Shown piece by piece: positions 1-9,613 of a DNA stretch of 64,000 bases (position 1 is its first letter; each line of letters starts with the position of its first letter). The position numbers and the translations under genes are program-made. This DNA is from Sphingorhabdus contaminans (GTDB taxonomy: Bacteria > Pseudomonadota > Alphaproteobacteria > Sphingomonadales > Sphingomonadaceae). Below the pieces are notes generated by a model. It was not told the origin of the DNA. It searched no databases and saw nothing but the letters and a program-made list of their open reading frames with translations. The stretch spans positions 434,001-498,000 of the forward strand of contig NZ_VKKU01000001.1 in the NCBI RefSeq assembly GCF_007280415.1. The letters run 5' to 3'.

Positions 1-2399
1 TGGTCGACATTGCCTTGGGCATCCTTGACTTTCGTCTTGGTGTATCCAACGCCACCGGTAACGCCAAATCCATCCAGCGCTTCGGTGATGTTGCTGAAGG
101 GCAGGGTAATCGCCAGTTCACCACCATAGAGCTTGCCGCCGCCGGTGTTGAATGACGATTCCAAGCGACCGATCAGAGTTGCCGGCGGCAGACCCGTTGG
201 AAGCGGATAGCCGGCAAAGTCGAACGGGAAGCGGGTCCGGTCGATATAGCTCTTCACATCCTTGTGGAACAGCTGGAGCGAAATCACACCCGACTGACCG
301 AAATATTTTTCGAAGTTCAGGTCAAAGGCGTTGGCGCGATAGGGACGCAACTGCGGGTTACCGCCGTTGCCGTCGATAAAGGGAGCCAAACCTGTGGGGC
401 TGTCTGCCGCGTTGTTGTTGATGCCGTAGGAGACCGCGACGCGCAGGTCATCCAGACGAGGACGTTGGATCTGACGCGATGCGGCAAAACGAATGACGAA
501 ATCGCTGTCAAAGCGCATCGAGAGGTTCAGGCTGGGAAGAATATCCCAATAATTGGCACCCGCGCGAACCGAGCGTGCAACACCGCCGGCAAAAACCGTA
601 CCCGACGATTCCTGATCGGTATGGATAGCCTGTACACCGATATTACCGGTCAAGGTACCGTTGCCCAACTCCTGTTCAATGTCAGCCTGCAGATAGGCTG
701 TCATCAGATCTTCGGTGACGCGGAATGCCTTGGCCGGGATGTCCGGCGAAAGGTTACGGTCGAGAACCAGCGTGCCGTCTGCAATCAGGTCGCGAGCATC
801 ATAGCTGACAATCGGGCCAAGGCCGAGATAGCTGAGATTGGTCGGACGCAGTAGGGCATTGGTGGGGATCGCGAGTTCAAGAGCACCACCACGCAAACGG
901 ACAAGGAATTCGTCCGGAGTCAGGCTCTTGCCACGATCCGTATAGTTCAAGCCGAACTTGATCGCAGAGAAGAAGCCTTCGACTTCCTTCTCAACACCGA
1001 CACGATACTGCTTCAGTTCGTCTTCCACGATACGGTTGTTGTAATAACCGGCCTGAGGAACGACGCCACCGCCCCAGCCCAGTGGGTCGGTCAGGCGAAT
1101 GAGCGCGGGATTGCTATAGTCGAGCGTTGGGTCGAAAACGGTGCCGGACGGACCGGAAACGAAGCTGATCGTATCGGTTGCACCAAGTGCCTGACCGAAT
1201 CCGGTACCCGAATAGCTTTCGATGCTCAGTTCGTTGCGATCAGTCTTGGAATATCCGATATCGATGAACGCTTTCCAGCCGTCTTCGCCGTCATATTCTG
1301 CGTTATAGCCGAACGAATAGAGGTCTGCCTTGCGCTGGAAGATGTCGTTACGGACTACGCCTTGTACGTTGCGGAAGATACCTGAGTCGATCAAACCGTT
1401 GTTCACGGTAAAATCGGCTGGATTCCCGGTGGTGCCGAAAGCGAAGAAACCAAGAGGTAGCTCAATACCGCGTTTGGACTGGTCGTCTTCAAAGTTGGAA
1501 TAGAAACCGTCCAAGGTCATGCGGACAGTATCCGATGCCTGATATTGAAGGGTACCGTTCAGGCCAAGACGCTTCAATTGTGTCGAAGTTACGAACGACT
1601 TCGAACCACCGATCAGGGCAGCATTGGTTGCAGTTCCATTTTGCACAGGGCCTGAAACGCTGTTGTAACCCCAAGCATTGAATTCCTGAAGCTGATAGGG
1701 CTCATCCACATAGGACGCCGACAGTGCGATGCCGATGGTATCGTCGGCAAACTGGTCGATGAAGGTCGCGTTGGCGCGATAGCCATATTTTTTCGAACCG
1801 GCGTTCAAAGCGCCAAGGTCGGCGTAAGTGCCGCGTGCGCCTACAGCGAGGACCGACTTGCCATAGTCAAGCGGGCGGACGGTGCGGATGTCGATTGTGC
1901 CGACAAGACCTTGGCCAACAAGCGATGCGGTAGGCGATTTGTAGACAACGACCTGGTTGACTATTTCCGAAGGATATTGGTCGAATTCGACCGCACGGTT
2001 ATCACCGGTCGAAGTCTGTTCGCGACCGTTCAGCAGTGTTTGCGAAAAGTCAGGACCGAAGCCGCGGATGGAGATATTGTTCGAACGGCCGTTCAAACGC
2101 TGCGACGTTACACCAGGAAGGCGGGCAATCGATTCACCGATCGACGCATCGGGCAGCTTGCCGATGTCTTCTGCCGAGATGGATTCGACGATCTGGTCGT
2201 TGTTCTTCTTTTCATTGACTGCACTTTCAAGTGAAGCGCGGAAGCCCGATACGATGATCGCATCTTCTTCCTCTTCAGCAGGCGCCGCATCTTGAGCGAA
2301 AGCAGGTGCAGCAAAAGCCGCAACAAGTGCAGTGCCGAGTGCAAAGCGGCTCGCACTATGCGCAAATTGGCGCGCAGAATTAAACTGGAACTTGGCCAT
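1..2399 (-). CDS. TonB-dependent receptor, probable sugar (maltose-type) transporter, 3' end outside window
   Basis: The gene starts at the ATG read from 2399 and stays open to the left window edge, so its C-terminal end is missing. The protein opens with a signal peptide ending near APAFAQ, an acidic stretch (EEEE), then a TonB-box-like IIVSGFR segment. A plug domain follows, with EDIGKLPDASIGESIARLPG, NISIRGFG and an LVGQGLVGTIDI segment. The remainder is a beta-barrel rich in Tyr, Asp and Asn. This is the Caulobacter/Xanthomonas-type receptor subfamily, which takes oligosaccharides across the outer membrane using TonB energy. A divergent LacI regulator and an MFS sugar permease follow, the same trio as Caulobacter malA-malI-malY. 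Maltodextrin as substrate is inferred from that resemblance; another disaccharide is possible. Confidence 0.9.
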   Translation of the reverse strand, partial: MAKFQFNSARQFAHSASRFALGTALVAAFAAPAFAQDAAPAEEEEDAIIVSGFRASLESAVNEKKNNDQIVESISAEDIGKLPDASIGESIARLPGVTSQRLNGRSNNISIRGFGPDFSQTLLNGREQTSTGDNRAVEFDQYPSEIVNQVVVYKSPTASLVGQGLVGTIDIRTVRPLDYGKSVLAVGARGTYADLGALNAGSKKYGYRANATFIDQFADDTIGIALSASYVDEPYQLQEFNAWGYNSVSGPVQNGTATNAALIGGSKSFVTSTQLKRLGLNGTLQYQASDTVRMTLDGFYSNFEDDQSKRGIELPLGFFAFGTTGNPADFTVNNGLIDSGIFRNVQGVVRNDIFQRKADLYSFGYNAEYDGEDGWKAFIDIGYSKTDRNELSIESYSGTGFGQALGATDTISFVSGPSGTVFDPTLDYSNPALIRLTDPLGWGGGVVPQAGYYNNRIVEDELKQYRVGVEKEVEGFFSAIKFGLNYTDRGKSLTPDEFLVRLRGGALELAIPTNALLRPTNLSYLGLGPIVSYDARDLIADGTLVLDRNLSPDIPAKAFRVTEDLMTAYLQADIEQELGNGTLTGNIGVQAIHTDQESSGTVFAGGVARSVRAGANYWDILPSLNLSMRFDSDFVIRFAASRQIQRPRLDDLRVAVSYGINNNAADSPTGLAPFIDGNGGNPQLRPYRANAFDLNFEKYFGQSGVISLQLFHKDVKSYIDRTRFPFDFAGYPLPTGLPPATLIGRLESSFNTGGGKLYGGELAITLPFSNITEALDGFGVTGGVGYTKTKVKDAQGNVD

Positions 2400-2538
2400 G
2401 ATTCACTCCCCTAAAAGGCCCCGTCCAATTTCACGGACAGTAACCGGCTACGTTGACGCATCCAGACGCAGGCTCGCATGGATGCATGTATGACCCTGAC
2501 AAAATGCGCCTGACACGGCGGAATGACCAGAAATCCAC

Positions 2539-2546
2539 ATACGTAT
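2539..2546. promoter_or_regulatory. Candidate LacI-family operator (palindrome ATACGTAT)
   Basis: The 8-bp palindrome ATACGTAT lies between the divergent receptor and LacI-type regulator genes. The same palindrome recurs at 3713-3720, in the gap before the permease. LacI-family proteins bind short palindromes with a central CG, and the two copies sit in exactly the gaps this regulator would be expected to control. The assignment is inference: 8 bp is short and I could not count occurrences genome-wide. Confidence 0.4.
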
Positions 2547-2672
2547 TCAGAATATGCATTGGCGGCTGTTGCTGATTTGCAACAGAATCGGAAAAGCGGA
2601 CCTGCTCCCATTGCGTCGCCCAAGCCGTAAGTCTAAGACTGGAAGCAGGAGTTGGAAAGGCGCTGACCGCCA

Positions 2673-3698
2673 ATGGCAGGCAAAGCCACATCATTTGATA
2701 TTGCGCAGCTTGCGGGCGTTTCGCAGCCAACCGTGTCGCGGGCTCTTCGCGGCAGTCCTTCGGTATCCGAACAGACGCGCAAGCGCATTGAAGCGATAGC
2801 GCAGCAACTAAATTATAAGGTCGACAAAAACGCTTCCAATCTTCGCCTGCAGGAAACGCGTACGCTGGCCTTGCTGTTCTTCGAGGATTCAACGCCCGAT
2901 GAAACCGGTATCAATCCCTTCTTTTTGTCGATGCTGGGATCACTCACGCGCACATGTGCGCACAGAGGCTATGATCTGTTGATTTCGTTTCAGCAGCTCT
3001 CATCCAACTGGCATGTCGACTATGAAGACAGCCGCAAAGCCGACGGCATCATATTGCTCGGCTATGGCGACTATGAATTGTACCGCGTAAAGCTGGAACA
3101 ACTGGTGGAGCAGGGGACGCATTTCGTAAGATGGGGATTTGCCCAGGAGGGCCAGCCGGGTACGACGATAGGATGTGACAATTTCCGGGGCGGAATTGAT
3201 GCTGCACGCCATCTGATGCAGCACGGCCGCCGGAAAATCGCCTTCATTGGCGACGCTAGTAGCCATTATCCGGAATTTCAGGATCGCTATCGGGGCTCGT
3301 GCGAAGCGCAAGGGGGGGAGGGTATTATTGCAAACCCCGCGTTGCAGATTGACGCCTTGAATTCGCAAGAGGCCGGCTATGAAGCTGCCAATATCCTGAT
3401 TTCAAGTGGCCAGGAATTTGATGCCATTTTTGCTGCCAGCGACACGATTGCCATCGGTGCGATGAAAGCCCTGCGCGAACATAAGATCGATATTCCGCGC
3501 GATGTCGCCATTGTCGGTTTTGACGATATTCCGGCGGCCAGTCTGACCCATCCACCCCTCACCACCATCCAGCAAAATTACAAGTTGGCCGGTGAAGCGC
3601 TCGTAGATGGCGTACTCAAGCAAATCCGCAACGAACCGGTACCGACAGCTGTTCTTCCTGCAAAACTGATCGTCCGGCAATCCTGCGGTTCGCATTAA
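2673..3698 (+). CDS. LacI-family transcriptional regulator of the sugar locus
   Basis: 341 residues. The N-terminus is a LacI helix-turn-helix ([20 protein letters not shown], about residues 8-27) followed by the hinge helix region ([15 protein letters not shown]). The rest is a periplasmic-binding-protein-like effector domain; its end carries the family motif [22 protein letters not shown]. The gene lies between a divergent TonB receptor and a downstream MFS permease. It probably represses both in the absence of the sugar, as MalI does in Caulobacter. No strong Shine-Dalgarno precedes the ATG (GGAAAGG is about 13 bases away), but the start fits the usual helix-turn-helix position. The effector cannot be read from the sequence. 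Confidence 0.9.
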   Translation: MAGKATSFDIAQLAGVSQPTVSRALRGSPSVSEQTRKRIEAIAQQLNYKVDKNASNLRLQETRTLALLFFEDSTPDETGINPFFLSMLGSLTRTCAHRGYDLLISFQQLSSNWHVDYEDSRKADGIILLGYGDYELYRVKLEQLVEQGTHFVRWGFAQEGQPGTTIGCDNFRGGIDAARHLMQHGRRKIAFIGDASSHYPEFQDRYRGSCEAQGGEGIIANPALQIDALNSQEAGYEAANILISSGQEFDAIFAASDTIAIGAMKALREHKIDIPRDVAIVGFDDIPAASLTHPPLTTIQQNYKLAGEALVDGVLKQIRNEPVPTAVLPAKLIVRQSCGSH

Positions 3699-3712
3699 GT
3701 ATCACCTTCCTT

Positions 3713-3720
3713 ATACGTAT
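3713..3720. promoter_or_regulatory. Second copy of the candidate operator ATACGTAT
   Basis: This is the same 8-bp palindrome as at 2539-2546. It lies 15 bases after the regulator stop codon and about 90 bases before the permease start, suggesting the permease has its own regulated promoter. Supported only by the match and its position. Confidence 0.4.
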
Positions 3721-3810
3721 GCGTAGCCCGTGATTGGCCACCCAGCCATTGCGACGCACCGGCGGTTCTGCCAACCTAAGCGCAGAATATAAGTCGGGAG
3801 AGGATTGATC

Positions 3811-5298
3811 GTGGAAAAACCGCGTCAGGGATTTTGGGGTCTGTGGAACATAAGCTTCGGCTTTTTTGGTATCCAGATCGGTTTCGCACTTCAAAATGGA
3901 AATATGTCGCGCATCTTTCAGGCGCTAGGTACAAGTCTGGATGACTTGCCGGCACTATGGATTGCGGCACCGCTGACCGGATTGCTGGTCCAGCCGCTCA
4001 TCGGACATTTCAGTGACCGCACCTGGCTCGGACGTCTCGGTCGTCGCCGGCCCTATTTTCTCGCCGGCGCGTTTCTGGCCGCGCTTTCGCTTTTCGTCAT
4101 GCCATTGTCGGAGGTTCTGCTGGTCGCCGCCGTCATGCTTTGGATCCTCGACGCGTCGCTTAACATATCAATGGAGCCGTTCCGCGCTTTTGTCGGCGAC
4201 ATGCTACGCAAAGATCAGCACACGGCAGGATATGCGGTACAAACTGCGTTCATCGGGGCAGGCGCCGTTGTCGGATCGGTCTTTCCCTATGTGCTCGACA
4301 GTTGGGGCGTCGCCAATGTCGCGCCGATCGGACATATCCCCGATACGGTGAAATACAGCTTTTGGTTTGGTGGACTGGCTCTGTTTGTGGCGGTTTTGTG
4401 GACCGTCTTGACGACGAAAGAATATAGTCCTGCGGAAATGGAAATGTTCGACGGTCCCGCACCTGATAGCGGACTGACCATGCGCGCCTTGGCCTCGCGA
4501 TCCCTTGCCGGCGCGACATTGTGGATTGTGGCAGGTGGGGCCATAACTTTCCTTGTCGCGACTTTGGGACTTGAAAAGGAAGTTTATCTGCTTGGAGCGC
4601 TACTGGCTGGCTATGGGATCGCCAGTCTGATCGCGATCCGCATGGCAAAATCAGGCCGCGACAACAACATCCTGTCCCATATTGTGGGCGATTTTTCCGG
4701 CATGCCCGACATTATGAAAAAGCTTGCGCTGGCGCAGTTTTTCAGTTGGTCAGCCCTGTTTATCATGTGGATATACACCACACCGGTCGTTGCCCAATAT
4801 ATGTTCGGATCGGCTGATCCTGCCAGCGAAGCTTATGGCGACGGTAGCAATTGGGTCGGAACATTATTTGCTATCTACAATGGTGTTGCCGCGCTCGCGG
4901 CGCTCTTGCTGCTTCCTAAAATGGCAGCAAAGTTCGGGAAAGTAAAAACCCACATTGCCTGCCTTGTCGCCGGGTCGGCAGGGTATCTCAGCTTTCTGTT
5001 TATTCGTGACCCCAATTTGCTGATCTTCTCGGAATTGGGAATTGGTATCGCCTGGGCTTCAATTCTGGCTATGCCTTATGCAATATTGGCATCAAGCCTG
5101 CCGCCCAGCAAGATGGGGGTCTATATGGGTTTGTTCAACGTGTTCGTTGTGATTCCGCAGTTACTGGTTGCGACCGTAATGGGCAGCATATTGAAGGCTT
5201 TTTTCCCGACGGAACCTATTTGGACAATGGCCTTTGCCGCAGTTGTCATGCTGTGCGCCGCGCTTGCAATGTTGCGGGTTAAAGAGGTTTCAGACTGA
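3811..5298 (+). CDS. MFS sugar permease (GPH/SLC45-like)
   Basis: About 495 residues with roughly twelve hydrophobic segments. The conserved cytoplasmic loop GRLGRRRPYFLAG, preceded by QPLIGHFSDRTW, identifies the GPH/sucrose-transporter branch of the major facilitator superfamily, which carries disaccharides by proton symport through the inner membrane. I prefer the GTG at 3811 because GGGAGAGG (3796-3803) sits at good distance; an in-frame TTG at 3805 is the alternative. It should complete uptake after the outer-membrane receptor, as MalY does in Caulobacter. The 3' end overlaps the convergent RND gene by 9 bp. Substrate is inferred from context. Confidence 0.88.
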   Translation: MEKPRQGFWGLWNISFGFFGIQIGFALQNGNMSRIFQALGTSLDDLPALWIAAPLTGLLVQPLIGHFSDRTWLGRLGRRRPYFLAGAFLAALSLFVMPLSEVLLVAAVMLWILDASLNISMEPFRAFVGDMLRKDQHTAGYAVQTAFIGAGAVVGSVFPYVLDSWGVANVAPIGHIPDTVKYSFWFGGLALFVAVLWTVLTTKEYSPAEMEMFDGPAPDSGLTMRALASRSLAGATLWIVAGGAITFLVATLGLEKEVYLLGALLAGYGIASLIAIRMAKSGRDNNILSHIVGDFSGMPDIMKKLALAQFFSWSALFIMWIYTTPVVAQYMFGSADPASEAYGDGSNWVGTLFAIYNGVAALAALLLLPKMAAKFGKVKTHIACLVAGSAGYLSFLFIRDPNLLIFSELGIGIAWASILAMPYAILASSLPPSKMGVYMGLFNVFVVIPQLLVATVMGSILKAFFPTEPIWTMAFAAVVMLCAALAMLRVKEVSD

Positions 5299-8200
5299 AC
5301 TGTTTTCCAAGGCCTGCATCTCACTTTCCAGCTTGCGCGTAACAGCCTCGGGCGAACCTGTATAGCGCGCCAGCCGGGCGTATATGATGGGGATCAGAAC
5401 TAGGGTGATTAATGTCGCAAGCGTCACCCCGAACACGATGACGACGCCGATGGCCGAACGGGCCGCGCCACCTGCACCGCTCGCAAGGGCGAGGGGGATT
5501 GTGCCGAATACGGTTGCGATCGATGTCATCAGAATTGGACGAAGACGGCGTGTCGCGGCTTCCTGAACCGCATCGATAATGTCCTTGCCCTCATCACGTA
5601 ACTGGTTCGCAAATTCGACGATCAATATCCCGTTTTTCGCGGCCAGGCCGACAAGCATAACGATCCCGATCTGGCTATAGAGATTGAGGGTGGTGCCGGT
5701 GATCGCCAATCCCACAAGTCCGCCGCCGACAGCCAAGGGTACGGTCGTGATAATCGTCAAGGGATGAACAAAACTTTCGAACTGAGCAGCCAAGACAAGA
5801 TATACGATCACAATGGTTAGCAGGAATATGACAACAATCGAACCGCCGGTTTCTTTATATGCCTGGCTTTCCCCGCGATATCCGATAGCCAGAATTTCCG
5901 GGGACTGCCTTGCTTCCTGTTCCAGAAATGCGAGCGCTTCGCCCATGGTATATCCGGGAGCAAGGCCGCCCGACAGGGTTATCGCCCGCAATTTGTTGAA
6001 ACGGCCAAGATCTTTCGCGCCCGCCGTTTCGCTGTAGCGGACAAGATTGGCGAGCGAGACTAGAGACCCGTCACGCGCACGCACCTGTATCGCGGCCAGA
6101 TTTTCGGGCGATGCCCGGTCCTCGGCGTCAGCTTGCACGATCACGCGGTATTCTTCACCGCGGTCAACATAGGTCGATACGCGGCGCGATCCCAATAATG
6201 TCTGAAGCGCCTGACTGACATCTGCGACGGAAACACCAAGATCGCCTGAACGCGTCGTATCGACCTGGATTTCCATCTGGGGCTTGGTTTCTTTGTAATC
6301 GGAATCCAGATTGACGATACCTGGGTTGTTGCTTGCCGCGGCCAAAAGCCGGTCACGGGCAACGCTGAGCGATTCATAGGTTCCGCCTGCAATGACAAAG
6401 TTCAGCGGTTGGCCTCGGCTACGTCCGATGGATGAACGTGCTGCGGCGTTGCCGCGTACGGCCGGCAATTCGGCGAGGATCTTGTTTATTTGACCGACGA
6501 CGTCATTCGTTGCTTCGGTCCGTTCTTCCCACGGCTTTAAAAAGACAACGAAAGTACCATTGTTAAAATCGTCGCTTGCAGAAAAACCGCCTGGCGTCCG
6601 CTGGATAATCGAACGCACCGTTCCTTTATCCAGAAGATCGAGGACAGGTTTGGACGCATCCAGCATGTAGCGGTCCATTTCGGCAAATCCGGTGCCTTCC
6701 GGAGCCGAAATGTTGACGTTCAGCACGCCGACATCTTCACCCGGTGCAAGTTCGGAATCGAGCAAGGTAAAGCAAAAAGCACCCACCGCCAGAAATGCGC
6801 CGACGCCCAAGAGTGACAGGATGGGCTTGGCAACAACACGCCCGACTGTACGGTGATAGGACTCTTCCAACCGGGTAAACCGGTTATCTACCCATTTGGC
6901 CAAGCGCCCGCGTTCCTGATTCCGGAGCAATTTGGAACAAAGCATCGGCGCAAGACTGAGCGCGACAAAACCCGAGAAAGCAACGGCGGCAATCATGGTT
7001 CCTGCGAGTTCGCGGAACAGCAATCCCGTCTGTCCGGCGAGAAACATTACGGGCACAAAGACCGCGCAGACGACGATCGTTGTAGAGATAACGGCAAAGG
7101 CAACTTGCCGAGTTCCCTGAACCGCCGCAACAAGCGGAGGATCGCCCCTTTCGATCCGGTGGTACACATTTTCCAGAACGACAATGGCATCGTCCACAAC
7201 CAGGCCAATTGCCAGCACCATCGCCAGAAGTGTCAGCAAATTTATGGAAAAGCCGAGCATCCACAGCACAGCGAATGTGGCCAGAAGGCAGATAGGAACT
7301 GTAACGGCTGGTATCAGTGTCGCCCGCCAACTTCCCAGAAACAGGAAGATGACCAGAACAACCAGAAGAGCGGCTTCGGCCAGGGTCTGCCACACGCCGT
7401 CGATCGCGCGGCTAATAAATTGGGAATCGTCCGAGCCGACGGTAATTGTCATGCCCTCGGGCAAAGTTGGCTTTATATCTTCAGCCAGCTTTTTGGCGCT
7501 TTCCGCAACCGCCAATGTGTTCGCACCCGACTGCCGCACTATACCCATGCCCAGTGCCGAATTTCCATTAAGTCGAAATGCCGAATAGGGATTTTCCGCT
7601 CCTTTCTCGACCCGGGCAACATCTCCCAAGCGGACAAGATATCCGTTCTCGCCACGCGCAACGACCAGTTGGCGAAATTGTTCTTCGTCGCCGAACGCAC
7701 GTGTAACGCGCAACGTGATGTTCTGGGCCGCGGACTCCAGTCGCCCGGCCGGCAACTCGACATTCTGGCTACGCAACGCATTTTCAATATCGGCGGGTGT
7801 CAGGCTGAGCGCCGCAAGCCGCTCGGGCTTTAACCATATCCGCATGGACGGGCGGGCTTCGCCGCCGACAAAGACGCGTGCGACACCGTCGATTGCGGAA
7901 AAACGATCAACCAGATTGCGGTCGAGATAATCGCTCAGCTCCAGCCGGGACCAGCCGGGCTTAGAAACCACAAGAAACAAAATAGGAGATGCATCGGCGT
8001 CAACTTTGCGTACCTCAGGTGCGAGCACTTCTTCGGGCAGGTCGTCCACTGCACCGCCTACTCGGTCCCTCACATCGTTCGCGGCACTGTCAACCGAACG
8101 GCCCGGTGCAAATTCGATGGTGATTTGCGATTGCCCGTCGCGTGATCGGGATGTGAGTGTCTGGATACCTTCGATACCGGCCAGCGCATTTTCAAGAACC

Positions 8201-8394
8201 TGCGTCACACGCGTTTCGACCACTGTTGCGGCAGCGCCGGTATAGCTTGTATCTACAGATACAATAGGCGGTTCGGTATCTGGATATTCGCGAACCGGCA
8301 GGCTCATAAAGCCGACGATGCCGACCAGAATCATCAATATTGCCAGAACTGCAGCGAATACCGGGCGCCGGACGGAAATGTCGGAGATTGTCAT
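5290..8394 (-). CDS. RND multidrug efflux inner-membrane transporter (HAE1 family)
   Basis: 1034 residues, the usual length for an AcrB-type pump. TM1 (FAAVLAILMILVGIVGFMSL) is followed by the porter domain, then TM4 with the proton-relay aspartate pair (AIGLVVDDAIVVLENV). A second half contains the conserved TM10 lysine (GLAAKNGILIVEFAN). It exports hydrophobic compounds by proton antiport as a trimer coupled to a periplasmic adaptor and outer-membrane channel. The adaptor gene lies 6 bp upstream; no TolC-like gene is present, so the channel must be encoded elsewhere. The sequence is closest in feel to MdtB/OqxB-type pumps, but the drug profile cannot be inferred. Confidence 0.93.
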   Translation of the reverse strand: MTISDISVRRPVFAAVLAILMILVGIVGFMSLPVREYPDTEPPIVSVDTSYTGAAATVVETRVTQVLENALAGIEGIQTLTSRSRDGQSQITIEFAPGRSVDSAANDVRDRVGGAVDDLPEEVLAPEVRKVDADASPILFLVVSKPGWSRLELSDYLDRNLVDRFSAIDGVARVFVGGEARPSMRIWLKPERLAALSLTPADIENALRSQNVELPAGRLESAAQNITLRVTRAFGDEEQFRQLVVARGENGYLVRLGDVARVEKGAENPYSAFRLNGNSALGMGIVRQSGANTLAVAESAKKLAEDIKPTLPEGMTITVGSDDSQFISRAIDGVWQTLAEAALLVVLVIFLFLGSWRATLIPAVTVPICLLATFAVLWMLGFSINLLTLLAMVLAIGLVVDDAIVVLENVYHRIERGDPPLVAAVQGTRQVAFAVISTTIVVCAVFVPVMFLAGQTGLLFRELAGTMIAAVAFSGFVALSLAPMLCSKLLRNQERGRLAKWVDNRFTRLEESYHRTVGRVVAKPILSLLGVGAFLAVGAFCFTLLDSELAPGEDVGVLNVNISAPEGTGFAEMDRYMLDASKPVLDLLDKGTVRSIIQRTPGGFSASDDFNNGTFVVFLKPWEERTEATNDVVGQINKILAELPAVRGNAAARSSIGRSRGQPLNFVIAGGTYESLSVARDRLLAAASNNPGIVNLDSDYKETKPQMEIQVDTTRSGDLGVSVADVSQALQTLLGSRRVSTYVDRGEEYRVIVQADAEDRASPENLAAIQVRARDGSLVSLANLVRYSETAGAKDLGRFNKLRAITLSGGLAPGYTMGEALAFLEQEARQSPEILAIGYRGESQAYKETGGSIVVIFLLTIVIVYLVLAAQFESFVHPLTIITTVPLAVGGGLVGLAITGTTLNLYSQIGIVMLVGLAAKNGILIVEFANQLRDEGKDIIDAVQEAATRRLRPILMTSIATVFGTIPLALASGAGGAARSAIGVVIVFGVTLATLITLVLIPIIYARLARYTGSPEAVTRKLESEMQALENSSV

Positions 8395-8400
8395 CGGCGG

Positions 8401-9450
8401 CTATTTACGTCCGGATCCGCTTGGGGGTGCCCCATCTGCCTTCTTTAATCGGACTTTGATGCCATCCGACAACTTTACCACGCCTTCGGTGACAATCATA
8501 TCTCCTGCATTCAGTCCGCTTAATATTTCGACCATCTGACCCTGACGCGCGCCTGTCGTGACCGGCATCCGTTTTGCCTTGCCATCTTTGTCGACCGCAT
8601 AAACAAAACTCGCACGGCCTTCCCGGACCAGGGATAGTTCAGGGACTGCAGGAGAGGTTCGCGCATTGGATTCAATTGTGACGCTCATCAACATGCCGGG
8701 TTTCAGCATAGCGTTGCGGTTGGGTAGGGTTGCACGCAATGTCGCGGTCCGGGTTTGCGCATTGACGACCGGGTCAATTGCACTGATTGCTCCGTTGAAC
8801 ATGGCATCCGGATAGGCAGCTGCTTTGGCGGTAATGGTCTGGCCTGTGGCCACGCGCGACAGCATTGTTTCAGGTATCGTGAAATCGAGCTTTATGGACC
8901 CAATATCGCTGATGGTGGCGATTTCATCGCCCGCGCTGACGACAGCGCCTACCGAGATACGACGCAGTGAAGCATAGCCCGAGAAGGGCGCCCTGACGAC
9001 ACGGTCTCCGACGGAAGCACCCGCCTCATTGGCCTGTGCCCTGGCCGCGGCGGCCACGGCAGTCTGGCTATCTAGACTTGCATTAGTTGCAAAACCCCGC
9101 CGGTGCAGCTCCGCGACACGAGCAAGCTGTTGTTCCGCTTCCCGTGCGCGGGCTTGGGCACTGGCCAGAGATGCGGTTTCTTGTCCTTGCGCCAGAACGG
9201 CAAGTGTTTGACCACGCCGGACAAATGAGCCATCGGTAAAGGCAAGTTGAGTTATGCGCTCAGTAACAGGAGCTCGGACGGAAACTTGTTCATTTGCAAA
9301 AGCGTTTCCGACCGCAATATAGCGATCGGCGAAGGGTTGCGCAGAGACCGTGGATGTTGTGACAAGCGGCGCAGGCCGCTCGCGGCGTTCTTCGGATCCG
9401 CCACAAGAGGTCAACAATAATGCAAGCAGTGGGAGAATGCGAATAGACAT
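8401..9450 (-). CDS. RND efflux periplasmic adaptor lipoprotein
   Basis: 349 residues from the ATG read at 9450. This start gives a clean lipoprotein signal (MSIRILPLLALLLTSCGG, lipobox LTSC); the in-frame extension to 9540 adds 30 residues that do not look like an export signal. The order is the HlyD/AcrA one: beta-barrel and lipoyl half-motif (VRAPVTERITQLAFTDGSFV), a short coiled-coil hairpin (about residues 90-140), the second lipoyl half (RVVRAPFSGYASLRRISVGA), then beta-barrel and membrane-proximal domains. It links the downstream RND pump to an outer-membrane channel and is co-transcribed with it. Confidence 0.92.
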   Translation of the reverse strand: MSIRILPLLALLLTSCGGSEERRERPAPLVTTSTVSAQPFADRYIAVGNAFANEQVSVRAPVTERITQLAFTDGSFVRRGQTLAVLAQGQETASLASAQARAREAEQQLARVAELHRRGFATNASLDSQTAVAAAARAQANEAGASVGDRVVRAPFSGYASLRRISVGAVVSAGDEIATISDIGSIKLDFTIPETMLSRVATGQTITAKAAAYPDAMFNGAISAIDPVVNAQTRTATLRATLPNRNAMLKPGMLMSVTIESNARTSPAVPELSLVREGRASFVYAVDKDGKAKRMPVTTGARQGQMVEILSGLNAGDMIVTEGVVKLSDGIKVRLKKADGAPPSGSGRK

Positions 9451-9613
9451 GTTTTTCCGGGGAAGTTTATCGCACCATAAGGCAATATGTTCCCAAGAAC
9501 AGTGCAATCTCGATAAATTTAAATAATCAATCAGACTCAATTTTCACCCACGCTTATTGAAGATGTGGCTAATTGCGGTGCTGAACCAAAATGCCCGTAT
9601 GTGAAGGGAACGC

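Noticed and set aside
6853-7833. 326-codon open frame on the plus strand inside the RND transporter gene
   Set aside because: Its product is rich in Arg, Gln and His with no recognisable domain, and it is fully antisense to a strongly conserved RND gene; it is a shadow frame.
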